Source of the DNA: Lachnospiraceae bacterium
Lineage (GTDB): Bacteria > Bacillota_A > Clostridia > Lachnospirales > Lachnospiraceae
Assembly (NCBI GenBank): GCA_024683935.1
Contig: JAIKXV010000040.1
Span: 1-22,210 of the forward strand
Length of the DNA: 22,210 nt
Direction: 5' to 3'
Both the position numbers and the translations under genes were made by a program. Numbering within the stretch: position 1 is the stretch's first letter; every line of letters begins with the position of its first letter. The notes under the pieces are model-generated. The model saw nothing but the letters and a program-made list of their open reading frames with translations. It was not told where the DNA came from and did no database searches. Below, one piece after another: positions 13,287-22,159 of the stretch.

Positions 13287-15020
13287 CTACATCCGCTCTA
13301 CTTCTCTCATGCCTAATACTTCGATGGAGTATGAGAATATCTTCAGTGTAAATCCAAGCAGGGCGATCCATCCGTCCCTCTTTTCCTCATCACTTTCGGA
13401 AAGGATCTTTGTGCCGTGGTAGAAACGGTTGAATTCATTGGATAATTCATAGATATATGCGCATACTCTGTGGGGAGCGATCTCCGCAAATGCGGAACGG
13501 ATCATGCCTCCAAAACCGGACAGGCTCAGCATCAGCGCCTTCTCCTCCGGGCTTTCCGGTTTTCTAAGTGAAAACGCGGCAGTATCCTTGTCTCCAAATT
13601 TCTCCCTGTACTTACGTAGAATGGACTTTATCCTTACCATGGTATACATGATATAGGGTCCGGTATTCCCTTCAAATGAAGTGAACTTATCTATATCAAA
13701 AACGTAATCCTTGACCGCCTGGTTGGACAGATCGCCGTACTTTATGGCTGAAAGGGCAATGGATTCGGCGGTATCCCTGATCTCATCCTCATTAAGGCTT
13801 ATGCCCTCATTGTCCTTCATCTTCTTGTACATTTCTTCGGTCACGTCATTTATCAGGACCTCTAACCGCATAACGCCGCCTTCCCTGGTCTTGAAAGGCT
13901 TTCCGTCCTTTCCGTTCATGGTACCGAAGCCGAGGAAATCCAGCTTAGTTTCTTCAGGAACTATCCCGGTCTTCTTTGCAGCCCGAAAAACCTGGGTGAA
14001 ATGAAGCTGCTGCCTCTTATCCACAACATATATAATCTGCTCCGGGGAATAATCCTTCTCCCTTTCAACCAGGGTTGCGAGATCCGTCGTTGTGTAAAGG
14101 GACGCTCCGTCGGACTTTAATATCATGCAGGGCGGTACTTCCTTGCTGTCACTTTCCTCGCTCACATCCACTACAAGAGCCCCCTGGCTCTCATAGGCGT
14201 AGCCCTCATCTTTTAATCTCTGCACCATATCTGCAATATAGGGATCGGCATCACTCTCTCCCATCCAGAGATCGAATTCCACATTCAGCCTCTCATAGTT
14301 CTTTTTGAGATCGGCAATCGAAAGCTCCATTATCTTCTTCCAGACCGCAAGATTATGCTCATCCCCGTGCTGGAGCTTAAAGGTTTCCTCCATGGCCTTT
14401 TCCTTAAATGCCTCGTCCTTTTTTGACTTCTCGGAAGCAAAGGGATATATCTCCTCCAGCTCTGAGATCGTATCGGGGTATTCCTTATTTCTTTCCTTTA
14501 ATTCGGCAATGATAAGACCCATCTGCAGTCCCCAGTCACCGAGATGGATATCTCCCGTAACCTTATGTCCCAGGAACCTTCCCATCCTTTTGACGCTCTC
14601 ACCTATGATGGCTGAGCGGAGATGTCCTATATGCAGGGGCTTTGCCACATTGGGTCCGCCGTAATCTATCATTATGTTCTGCGAGGGAATATCCTCAGCA
14701 GCACCGCATTTATCTTTGCTGTTCATTTCAGAAAGACAGTCCGACAGAAATCCGTCCTCAACCTTTAGATTCAAAAAGCCGGGTTTTACGACCTCAACGG
14801 ATGAGAATGCTTTGCTGTCCTTCAGCTTTTCAGCAACGGATTCCGCTATATCAAAAGGATTCTTCTTTTCCTTCTTTGCCGCAGCCATGGCCCCGTTGCA
14901 CTGGAACTCACAGAGGTCCGGCCTGTTGGAGACCGTGACTTTACCAAGTTCCTCCGGAAGACCGCAGTCTGAAAAAGCCTTTTTTACTTCTTCGCTTAGT
15001 TTATCAATTAGATACTTCAT
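13287..15020 (-). CDS. argS: Arginyl-tRNA synthetase
   Basis: 577 residues, normal length for the family. It charges tRNA-Arg with arginine in the cytoplasm. The class I signature is PNVAKPLHIGHLRSAIIGE (HIGH at 130-133), followed by IHLGDWGLQMG. The substrate segment FGTMNGKDGKPFKTREGG replaces the canonical KMSK, as usual in bacterial ArgRS. The N-terminal additional domain (about 1-110) and the C-terminal DALR anticodon-binding domain (about 450-577) are present. AGAGG stands about 10 bases before the ATG. It is last in the ychF-lgt-carA-carB-queH-argS series, after a 62-bp gap. Confidence 0.97.
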   Translation of the reverse strand: MKYLIDKLSEEVKKAFSDCGLPEELGKVTVSNRPDLCEFQCNGAMAAAKKEKKNPFDIAESVAEKLKDSKAFSSVEVVKPGFLNLKVEDGFLSDCLSEMNSKDKCGAAEDIPSQNIMIDYGGPNVAKPLHIGHLRSAIIGESVKRMGRFLGHKVTGDIHLGDWGLQMGLIIAELKERNKEYPDTISELEEIYPFASEKSKKDEAFKEKAMEETFKLQHGDEHNLAVWKKIMELSIADLKKNYERLNVEFDLWMGESDADPYIADMVQRLKDEGYAYESQGALVVDVSEESDSKEVPPCMILKSDGASLYTTTDLATLVEREKDYSPEQIIYVVDKRQQLHFTQVFRAAKKTGIVPEETKLDFLGFGTMNGKDGKPFKTREGGVMRLEVLINDVTEEMYKKMKDNEGISLNEDEIRDTAESIALSAIKYGDLSNQAVKDYVFDIDKFTSFEGNTGPYIMYTMVRIKSILRKYREKFGDKDTAAFSLRKPESPEEKALMLSLSGFGGMIRSAFAEIAPHRVCAYIYELSNEFNRFYHGTKILSESDEEKRDGWIALLGFTLKIFSYSIEVLGMREVERM

Positions 15021-15047
15021 GTAAATTATTCCTCTTTTCTATTTATA

Positions 15048-15075
15048 AGATCCTTCGCTTCGCTCAGGATGACAT
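15048..15075. repeat. Small dispersed-type palindromic element between queH and argS
   Basis: The plus strand AGATCCTTCGCTTCGCTCAGGATGACAT is 28 bases long as a unit: ATCCT/AGGAT flank a CGCTTCGCT core. I know very similar sequences as dispersed intergenic repeats in many bacterial genomes. Only one copy is in this window, so its repeat nature here is inferred. Confidence 0.45.
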
Positions 15076-15082
15076 TTCACGT

Positions 15083-15715
15083 TCAGGATACTTCATCCCC
15101 CATAGAATAAATACAGCCGCAGAAGTCCTGGCGGTACAGCCCGTATTTTTCTGACTGTTCTATGGAATGCTTAAAGCCGTCCTTTTTCTTGAAATCAGAC
15201 GGCAGATATGCCGCTCCTATATCGTTTCCTATTATTTCCCCGATAAGATTTATCTTCTCCGCATTTTTAAGCGGACTTACGGTCAGGGTCGTGGCAAAGT
15301 AGTCAAAGCCGTTTTCCTTTGCGTTAAGTGCAGTTTCCCTCAAACGGAGCGCAAAGCACTTATCACAGCGTATGCCGCCCTCGGGAACATTTTCAAGCCC
15401 CCTCACTGTCCTGTAATAGGGAGAAGCGTCAAACTTCTTGATAATGACCTTCACCGGGAGATCCGCTTCCTTTATATAGCGCCTGAGCTCCGCAGCCCTG
15501 CGGTCATATTCCTCCTCACTGTTCATATTGGGATTATAGAAGAAGGCAGTAACATCAGCCCAGTCAAGAAGGCTTTCCACCGAGCCTGAGAAACACGGGG
15601 CGCAGCAGACATGGAGAAGTACCCTCGGTTTTAGGGATCCCCCCTCATTTTCCGAGCTCTTCCTGAACATATCCGCTATGGCTTCCATTTCTTTTCTGAA
15701 ATTTCTCTTGTTCAT
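15083..15715 (-). CDS. queH: Epoxyqueuosine reductase QueH
   Basis: 210 residues. QueH (formerly DUF208) reduces epoxyqueuosine to queuosine at the wobble position of tRNAs with GUN anticodons, and replaces the unrelated QueG in many Firmicutes. Visible motifs are HVCCAPC (35-41), FFYNPNM, RCDKC near 117-121 and LYRQDFCGCIYS, with cysteines C199 and C201 near the end. The cysteines bind an Fe-S cluster and another metal. Its ATG overlaps the carB stop (ATGA), so it is translationally coupled. Confidence 0.95.
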   Translation of the reverse strand: MNKRNFRKEMEAIADMFRKSSENEGGSLKPRVLLHVCCAPCFSGSVESLLDWADVTAFFYNPNMNSEEEYDRRAAELRRYIKEADLPVKVIIKKFDASPYYRTVRGLENVPEGGIRCDKCFALRLRETALNAKENGFDYFATTLTVSPLKNAEKINLIGEIIGNDIGAAYLPSDFKKKDGFKHSIEQSEKYGLYRQDFCGCIYSMGDEVS

Positions 15716-18700
15716 ATTGTGGTTATGTCCACAGGCTCCAGGCCCTTTTCCCTGTCCTTGGTTTCCATTGATGTCAGAAGCGCATCCGCTGTATCAAGTG
15801 CCGTTAACACATTTATTCCGGTCTCTATCGCCACACGCCTTATCAGGAATCCATCCCTGTGCTTGTCGTAGCCTTCGGTGGGAGTATCGATGACCAGATC
15901 TATCTTGTGTCCCAGGATCAGATCCATGACAGTGGGGCTTTCCTGGCTGAGTTTATTGACCTTCAGCGCATCCACGCCGTTTTCCCTAAGCACCTTCGCT
16001 GTGGAACGGGTGGCGTAAATCCTGTAGCCCAGAGCCTCAAAGCGCTTTCCGATATTGATTATCTCCGCCTTGTCCGAATCCTTTACCGTGATAATAACCT
16101 GCTTATATTTCGGAAGTCTCACTCCGGCGCCAAGGAATGCTTTATACAGTGCTTCATCATAGTTCTGTGATATTCCCAGACATTCCCCCGTGGACTTCAT
16201 CTCGGGTCCCAGGCTGATCTCGGCTTCAGACACCTTTTCAAAGGAAAATACCGGCATCTTTATGGCGTAATATCCGGCTTCCTTCTGCAGACCGGGCTTG
16301 TAACCCATATCTCCGATTCTTTCTCCCAACATGGCCCGGACTGCCAGATCCACAATGGGAATGCCCGTAACCTTGCTGATATAGGGCACGGTACGGCTGG
16401 AACGGGGATTTACCTCTATACAGTATACACTGTCATCCGGCATGGCGATGAACTGGATATTTATCATACCGAGGACATTCAAAGCCTTGGCGAGTCTCCC
16501 GGTATAATCCGCTATCGTCTCCTTAACCTTCTCGCTGAGTGTGGGTGCGGGATAAACGGATATCGAATCTCCGGAATGGATCCCGGCCCTCTCTATATGC
16601 TCCATGATGCCGGGTATCAGTATGCTCTCTCCGTCGCAGATCGCATCAACCTCCACTTCCTTGCCCATCATGTACTTGTCAACGAGTATGGGGTGATCCT
16701 GGGCAATGCGGTTTATGATCCCGATGAATTCCATTATCTCTTCATCATTGAAGGCAATCCTCATGCCCTGTCCGCCCAGGACATAGGAAGGACGTACCAA
16801 CACCGGATAACCCAGGTCATTTGCAGCCTTTACCGCTTCCTCCGCTGTAAATACCGTATGCCCCGCAGGCCTCCTGATACCGGTTTCCTGCAGCACTTCG
16901 TCAAAGAGCTCACGGTCCTCGGCCTTATCCACGTTTTCCGCGCTGGTGCCGTAGATCTTTACGCCCATCTTCATCAGGGCTTCGGTGAGCTTGATGGCTG
17001 TCTGTCCGCCAAACTGCACTACAGCGCCGTCCGGCTCCTCCAGCCTCACTATGTTTTCCACATCCTCCGGCGTAAGCGGTTCGAAGTACAGCTTATCCGC
17101 AATATCAAAGTCCGTGGAAACCGTCTCTGGATTGTTATTCATTATTATGGTCTCAAAGCCTTTCCTGGAAAAAGCCCAGGTGGCGTGTACCGAACAGAAA
17201 TCAAATTCTATTCCCTGTCCTATCCTTATGGGGCCGCTGCCGAGGACCAGGATCTTCTTCCTGCCGTCGGATTTTAATTCCTTTGACTCATCCTCCGCAC
17301 CGTATACGGAATATAGATAGGGCGTATAGGCCTCGAATTCCGCAGCGCAGGTATCTACCATCTTAAAGGATGCAGTAATGTGATTGGTTCTTCTCTTGTC
17401 CCTTATCAGTTCCTCGGGTTCGCCTGAAAGCGAGGCTATGACTTTATCGGGGAATCCCATTTTCTTTGCGGAGAGGAGCAGTTCGCCGTTTAAAGGCTCC
17501 CTTCTTAAGCGGTTCTCCATATCCACAATGTTTCTGACCTTGCTCAAAAACCACATGTCTATCTTTGTGATCTTAAATATCTCCTCCATATCAAAGGAGC
17601 GCCGCAGAGCCTCGGCGATGCAGAATATCCTTCTGTCATCCACGTTTTTCAGCCTCTTCATTATCTGGCTGTCCGTGAGATCCGAAAAATCATAGGAAGA
17701 GAGGCTGTCAACATTCTGTTCCAGGCTCCTTACCGCCTTCATAAGGGCACTCTCAAAGGAATCGGATATGGCCATAACCTCTCCGGTGGCCTTCATCTGT
17801 GTTGAAAGGCTCCTCTTTGCGGTGATGAATTTATCGAAGGGGAGTCTCGGAAGCTTTACCACACAGTAATCCAGCGCAGGTTCAAAGGACGCATAGGTCT
17901 TCTTCGTAATGGCGTTCTTTATCTCATCCAGGGTGAAGCCCAGAGCGATCTTGGCCGCAACCTTCGCAATGGGGTACCCCGTAGCCTTGCTGGCAAGGGC
18001 AGAGGATCTGGACACTCTGGGATTAACCTCTATAACACAGTATTCAAAGGAATTCGGGTGCAGGGCAAACTGCACATTGCAGCCTCCGGTGATCTCCAGT
18101 TCATTGATGATATTCAATGCGGATGACCGGAGCATCTGATACTCCTTATCGGATATGGTCTGGCTCGGAGCCACCACTATGGAGTCGCCGGTGTGCACTC
18201 CCACCGGATCTATATTTTCCATGTTGCAGACAGTTATACAGTTTCCTGCACTGTCCCGCATCACCTCATATTCTATTTCCTTCCAGCCGGAAATGCAGCG
18301 TTCCACCAGAACCTGGCCGACTCTGGAAAGTCTGAGGCCGTTTGCAAGTATCTCCCTTAGTTCGCCTTCATTTTCCGCGATTCCTCCTCCGCTTCCCCCG
18401 AGGGTATAAGCAGGGCGGAGAACAACGGGATAGCCTATTTCCCTTGCAAAAGCAGCTCCCTCTTCTATATTTTCCACAACTAAGGATGGTGCAACCGGCT
18501 CCCCGATCTTTTCCATCGTCTCCTTGAATTCCAGTCTGTCCTCGGCCTTCTTTATGGTCTTTGCAGTGGTACCGATCAGCCTGACATTGTTTTTATCAAG
18601 GAAGCCGGTTTCATAGAGCTCCATACCGAGGTTCAGTCCCGCCTGTCCTCCAAGAGTGGGCAGCACCGAATCCGGCTTTTCTTTCAGGATGATCTTTTCA

Positions 18701-18921
18701 AGACTCTTTACAGTCAGGGGTTCAATATAGACGTGATCCGCAATCTCCTTATCGGTCATTATCGTAGCCGGATTGGAATTTACGAGGACCACTTCCGCCC
18801 CTTCTTCCTTAATGGATCTGCAGGCCTGGGTTCCGGCATAGTCAAATTCTGCCGCCTGTCCTATGATTATCGGTCCGGATCCTATGACCAGAACCTTTTT
18901 TATGTCTTTATTTCTCGGCAT
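15712..18921 (-). CDS. carB: Carbamoyl-phosphate synthase large subunit
   Basis: 1069 residues, full length. It makes carbamoyl phosphate from bicarbonate, ATP and ammonia delivered by CarA, feeding pyrimidine and arginine synthesis. The duplicated ATP-grasp plan is clear: the first half begins KKVLVIGSGPIIIGQAAEFD with LRPAYTLGGSGGG, the second half begins near 560 with KILVLGSGPIRIGQGIEFD and has VRPSYVLGGQGM. The oligomerisation linker lies between (about 400-550), and the allosteric MGS-like domain is C-terminal (about 930-1060). AGAGGAG is 5 bases before the ATG, 10 bp after carA. No PyrR-type attenuator is visible before it. Confidence 0.98.
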   Translation of the reverse strand: MPRNKDIKKVLVIGSGPIIIGQAAEFDYAGTQACRSIKEEGAEVVLVNSNPATIMTDKEIADHVYIEPLTVKSLEKIILKEKPDSVLPTLGGQAGLNLGMELYETGFLDKNNVRLIGTTAKTIKKAEDRLEFKETMEKIGEPVAPSLVVENIEEGAAFAREIGYPVVLRPAYTLGGSGGGIAENEGELREILANGLRLSRVGQVLVERCISGWKEIEYEVMRDSAGNCITVCNMENIDPVGVHTGDSIVVAPSQTISDKEYQMLRSSALNIINELEITGGCNVQFALHPNSFEYCVIEVNPRVSRSSALASKATGYPIAKVAAKIALGFTLDEIKNAITKKTYASFEPALDYCVVKLPRLPFDKFITAKRSLSTQMKATGEVMAISDSFESALMKAVRSLEQNVDSLSSYDFSDLTDSQIMKRLKNVDDRRIFCIAEALRRSFDMEEIFKITKIDMWFLSKVRNIVDMENRLRREPLNGELLLSAKKMGFPDKVIASLSGEPEELIRDKRRTNHITASFKMVDTCAAEFEAYTPYLYSVYGAEDESKELKSDGRKKILVLGSGPIRIGQGIEFDFCSVHATWAFSRKGFETIIMNNNPETVSTDFDIADKLYFEPLTPEDVENIVRLEEPDGAVVQFGGQTAIKLTEALMKMGVKIYGTSAENVDKAEDRELFDEVLQETGIRRPAGHTVFTAEEAVKAANDLGYPVLVRPSYVLGGQGMRIAFNDEEIMEFIGIINRIAQDHPILVDKYMMGKEVEVDAICDGESILIPGIMEHIERAGIHSGDSISVYPAPTLSEKVKETIADYTGRLAKALNVLGMINIQFIAMPDDSVYCIEVNPRSSRTVPYISKVTGIPIVDLAVRAMLGERIGDMGYKPGLQKEAGYYAIKMPVFSFEKVSEAEISLGPEMKSTGECLGISQNYDEALYKAFLGAGVRLPKYKQVIITVKDSDKAEIINIGKRFEALGYRIYATRSTAKVLRENGVDALKVNKLSQESPTVMDLILGHKIDLVIDTPTEGYDKHRDGFLIRRVAIETGINVLTALDTADALLTSMETKDREKGLEPVDITTI

Positions 18922-18931
18922 ATTTCTCCTC

Positions 18932-20116
18932 TTACTCTCTTATCATCCGTATAAACCTGTCAAATAAGAAACCGCTGTCCAAAGGCCCTCCGCAGGCTTC
19001 CGGATGGAACTGCACGGTAAATATCTTTTTATCCCTGTATACCAGTCCCTCATTGGTACCGTCATTCACGTTCCTGAAAGCCGGATATGCAATGCTGTCG
19101 CTGACGCTGCCCTCATCCACCATATAGCCGTGATTCTGGGATGTAATATAAACCCTTCCCGTTGAAAGATCTTTTACCGGATGATTGGATCCCCTGTGGC
19201 CGTATTTCATCTTCAGGGTATCCGAGCCGGTGGCAAGAGCCATCAGCTGATGTCCGAGACATATGGCAAAGATCGGAATTGATGAATCATACAGCTTTTT
19301 TATCTCTTTTATTATCCCCGTACATTCCTTGGGATCTCCGGGGCCGTTGCTGATCATTATACCGTCAGGTTTGAAATTTAGTATATCCTCTGCCTTTGTG
19401 TCAGAAGGAAAAACTGTTACATCGCAGCCTCTTAAGGCAAGGGACTGTCCTATATTTTTCTTCATTCCCACATCGAGAAGTGCGATGGAAAGACCCTTTC
19501 CGTTCAGTTCCCTGATCACTGAAGGCACCCTTTCCGGCATCAGGGGCTTATCCGTAATGGATGTCTTCGCCCTAACCTTTCCCGAAACAGCGCCGTTATC
19601 TTCTATGTTCTCCGAACCCCTGATGAAGGTCTTCTCCTTAACGGATACTCTCGATACCGCATCCCCCACGGTATACTCCTTCATTCTTTCAATAAGGGCA
19701 GCTTTGTCAAATTCCTCATTTGTGGTAATGCACCCGTTCATCGTGCCCTTTTCCCTGAGGATCTTTGTAAGAGCTCTTGTATCTATTCCCTGTATTCCGG
19801 GAATGTCATATTTTAATAAAAAGGATTGAATGGAAGAATGAGATCTGAAATTAGAATAACGTTCCGATATCTCGTGAACAATAAAACCGTCCGGCCATGC
19901 CCTGTCTGACTGCATGTCATCTTCACATATGCCGTAATTTCCGATAAGCGGATAGGTCATGCAGACCGCCTGACCTGCGTACGATGGATCCGTAAGGACC
20001 TCCAGATACCCGGTCATCGAAGTATTAAATACGATCTCACTTATTATTTCCCGGTCAGAACCTATATGATTTCCGGTAAAGACCGTGCCGTCTTCAAGGA
20101 TCAGAAATGCTTTCAA
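18932..20116 (-). CDS. carA: Carbamoyl-phosphate synthase small (glutaminase) subunit
   Basis: 394 residues from a TTG start at 20116 (KAFLILEDGTVFTG). I reject the in-frame ATG at 20155: AAGGAAGGA sits 6 bases before the TTG, and the TTG overlaps the lgt stop as TTGA, the usual coupled arrangement. CarA hydrolyses glutamine and passes ammonia to CarB. The N-terminal CPSase domain spans about 1-150. The class I glutamine amidotransferase has SNGPGDP (256-262), nucleophile C286 in AICLGH, and H371/E373 in QFHPEA. The linker between the domains (about 160-205) is somewhat long. Confidence 0.96.
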   Translation of the reverse strand: MKAFLILEDGTVFTGNHIGSDREIISEIVFNTSMTGYLEVLTDPSYAGQAVCMTYPLIGNYGICEDDMQSDRAWPDGFIVHEISERYSNFRSHSSIQSFLLKYDIPGIQGIDTRALTKILREKGTMNGCITTNEEFDKAALIERMKEYTVGDAVSRVSVKEKTFIRGSENIEDNGAVSGKVRAKTSITDKPLMPERVPSVIRELNGKGLSIALLDVGMKKNIGQSLALRGCDVTVFPSDTKAEDILNFKPDGIMISNGPGDPKECTGIIKEIKKLYDSSIPIFAICLGHQLMALATGSDTLKMKYGHRGSNHPVKDLSTGRVYITSQNHGYMVDEGSVSDSIAYPAFRNVNDGTNEGLVYRDKKIFTVQFHPEACGGPLDSGFLFDRFIRMIRE

Positions 20117-20976
20117 ACTTTGTCCTTCCTTTCGCGAAACCTCATGAAAATACAAACCGAAACAGATAAAACCATGCAGACCGCAGCGACGATCCGGCTT
20201 ACAGGGAAACTAATATAAGGCATCAGCAGCTGGTCGGTTCTGAGTGCCTCGATAAAGAACCTTCCAAGTCCGTAGAAAAAGAGATAGAGCATAAATACCT
20301 CTCCCGGAAAAGCCTTATGTTTTCTGTATAAAAAGAGTCCGATAAACAGAATGGCATTCCATATGGATTCATAGAGAAAGGTGGGATGGACCTGAATGTA
20401 ATCCATACCTGAAACCACATGGGACATGATCTCTTCATTCACATCCGACGCTCTCACCGCCGCCAGCGGAAGCCTCATTGCTAAGAGGTTCTCACACCAG
20501 CCCCCGAAAGCTTCCCTGTTAAAAAAATTCCCCCAGCGCCCTATTGCCTGACCAAGGGGGAATACAAGAGCTACCGAGTCCGCCATTTCCAAAAAGCTGA
20601 TCTTTTTTACCTTCGTATAGATAAAAACAGTTAAAAACCCGCCTATCACGCCTCCGTAGATGGCGAGGCCGCCGCCCCGGGTATTGAATATCTGCAGGAG
20701 ATCATCCTTATATATGTCCCAGGCAAAGATCACGTAATAGATCCTGGCTCCGATAACCCCGAAAATAATTCCGTAAAGCGCACAGTCCCATAATTCATCG
20801 GGATTTAATCCCCTGCTTTTCCTGTCATAGGCTGCCGTCAGAACACAGAGCAACATGCCGAGACCGATGACAACTCCGTACAGTGCTATGCTGAAGCCGC
20901 CGAAAACAGTAAAGCTTTTCGGCACGTTCTCCAGATATATATTCAGATTTGGAAACGCAATATCATTTACACCCAT
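20113..20976 (-). CDS. lgt: Prolipoprotein diacylglyceryl transferase
   Basis: 287 residues with about seven transmembrane helices. Lgt transfers diacylglycerol from phosphatidylglycerol to the lipobox cysteine of prolipoproteins. The signature GRWGNFFNREAFGG (146-159) contains the essential arginine, and GRFFIEALRTD supplies R239 and E243, which match the E. coli catalytic positions. The conserved histidine of the GGxxxHGG motif is tyrosine here (GGGLAIYGG, Y107), a variant I believe occurs in other Clostridia. No good ribosome-binding site precedes the ATG. It lies 12 bp after ychF and ends overlapping carA. Confidence 0.95.
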   Translation of the reverse strand: MGVNDIAFPNLNIYLENVPKSFTVFGGFSIALYGVVIGLGMLLCVLTAAYDRKSRGLNPDELWDCALYGIIFGVIGARIYYVIFAWDIYKDDLLQIFNTRGGGLAIYGGVIGGFLTVFIYTKVKKISFLEMADSVALVFPLGQAIGRWGNFFNREAFGGWCENLLAMRLPLAAVRASDVNEEIMSHVVSGMDYIQVHPTFLYESIWNAILFIGLFLYRKHKAFPGEVFMLYLFFYGLGRFFIEALRTDQLLMPYISFPVSRIVAAVCMVLSVSVCIFMRFRERKDKV

Positions 20977-20988
20977 TGTCAGCTGATC

Positions 20989-22086
20989 TTATACATTGAA
21001 ACGGAAGAGTATGACATCTCCGTCCTGTACAACGTAATCCTTTCCCTCCATCCTGACTATTCCCTTTTCTCTGGCTGCGCTTAGGGATCCTTCTCTTAAC
21101 AGATCCTCATAGTTCACAACCTCAGCCTTTATAAAGCCTCTTTCAAAGTCAGTATGGATCTTTCCCGCTGCCTGAGGCGCCTTAGTGCCCTTTTTGATGG
21201 TCCAGGCCCTGGTCTCATCCTCCCCGGCTGTAAGGAAACTCATCAGTCCCAGCGTCCTGTAGCTGGCTTCTATCAGCTTGTCGAGACCTGATTTTGTAAG
21301 TCCCAGTCCCTCCAGGAATTCCGCTTTTTCATCATCATCCAGCTCGGCGATCTCTGATTCTATCTCGGCTGAAATGACAAATACTTCGGAGTTATGGTCG
21401 GAAGCCCATTTCCTGACCTCCTGCACATGCGGATTTGAAGCCCCGTCATCGGACAGATCCTCATCCTTTACATTCGCAGCAAAGATAACCGGCATAAGAG
21501 TCAGCAGGCCGTATGTCCTGACCAGCTTTTCCTCTTCCTCATCGTTTATTTCCGTATCGCTCGCCGGCCTGTCGTTTTCCAGGGTCTCTTTTATCCTGTT
21601 TAAGAGCTCCAGTTCTTTGGCAGCAGTCTTATCCATTCTGGCAGTCTTGTTGACCTTTGCGATCCTCCGCTCCAGTATCTCCAAATCCGAAAAGATGAGT
21701 TCCAGATTGATAGTCTCTATATCCCTCACGGGATCAACACTTCCGTCCACGTGTATCACATTGCTGTCTTCAAAGCAGCGGACCACATGAACGATGGCGT
21801 CACACTCCCTGATATTTGCCAGGAACTGGTTCCCAAGTCCCTCGCCCTTGCTGGCTCCCTTTACAAGTCCTGCTATATCAACGAAGTCCACCGTGGCAGG
21901 CGTGATCTTCTTTGATGCATACATTTTGCCGAGAAGCTCTATCCTCTCATCCGGAACAGCCACCACTCCCACATTGGGATCTATCGTACAAAAGGGATAA
22001 TTTGCCGCCTGGGCTCCTGCCTTTGTAAGTGAATTAAAAAGGGTACTCTTTCCGACATTCGGCAGCCCAACGATTCCCAGTTTCAT
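20989..22086 (-). CDS. ychF: Redox-regulated ATPase YchF (Obg-family P-loop protein)
   Basis: 365 residues, the standard length. G1 is GLPNVGKST (7-15), G3 is DIAGLVKGAS, and the coiled-coil insertion follows. In place of the GTP-specific NKxD motif is NVKDED, consistent with the ATP preference of this family. The C-terminal TGS domain (about 282-365) includes AWTIKKGTKAPQAAGKIHTDFERGF split over two motifs. YchF binds ribosomes and affects translation start and oxidative stress responses. GGAAAGGGGGC lies just before the ATG. It is the first gene of the housekeeping series. Confidence 0.97.
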   Translation of the reverse strand: MKLGIVGLPNVGKSTLFNSLTKAGAQAANYPFCTIDPNVGVVAVPDERIELLGKMYASKKITPATVDFVDIAGLVKGASKGEGLGNQFLANIRECDAIVHVVRCFEDSNVIHVDGSVDPVRDIETINLELIFSDLEILERRIAKVNKTARMDKTAAKELELLNRIKETLENDRPASDTEINDEEEEKLVRTYGLLTLMPVIFAANVKDEDLSDDGASNPHVQEVRKWASDHNSEVFVISAEIESEIAELDDDEKAEFLEGLGLTKSGLDKLIEASYRTLGLMSFLTAGEDETRAWTIKKGTKAPQAAGKIHTDFERGFIKAEVVNYEDLLREGSLSAAREKGIVRMEGKDYVVQDGDVILFRFNV

Positions 22087-22092
22087 TCTCTT

Positions 22093-22122
22093 GCCCCCTT
22101 TCCTTTATTTTGGGGCTTTTTT
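22093..22122. other. Hairpin covering the ychF ribosome-binding site
   Basis: GCCCC (22093-22097) and GGGGC (22112-22116) pair around a 14-base loop. In the ychF leader the GGGGGC that forms one arm is the Shine-Dalgarno itself, so folding would hide it. Read on the plus strand the same element is a weak terminator with six T's, but no plus-strand gene ends here. Confidence 0.4.
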
Positions 22123-22126
22123 GCCT

Positions 22127-22159
22127 CGTAACACTCTGTTACGTAACAATCACGTAACA
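22127..22159. promoter_or_regulatory. Three CGTAACA repeats with a perfect 12-bp palindrome upstream of ychF
   Basis: CGTAACA occurs at 22127-22133, 22142-22148 and 22153-22159. The middle copy is half of TGTTACGTAACA (22137-22148), a perfect palindrome. This looks like an operator for a dimeric regulator in the ychF leader or promoter. I could not place a convincing -35/-10 pair in 22087-22210, and I see no gene there. Confidence 0.6.

Noticed and set aside
16576..17277. 233-residue plus-strand ORF inside carB
   Set aside because: It is a shadow of a highly conserved carB coding region on the other strand.
20117..20155. Upstream ATG start (20155) for carA
   Set aside because: It would overlap lgt by 43 bp, lacks a suitable ribosome-binding site and adds residues not found at CarA N-termini; the TTG at 20116 fits better.
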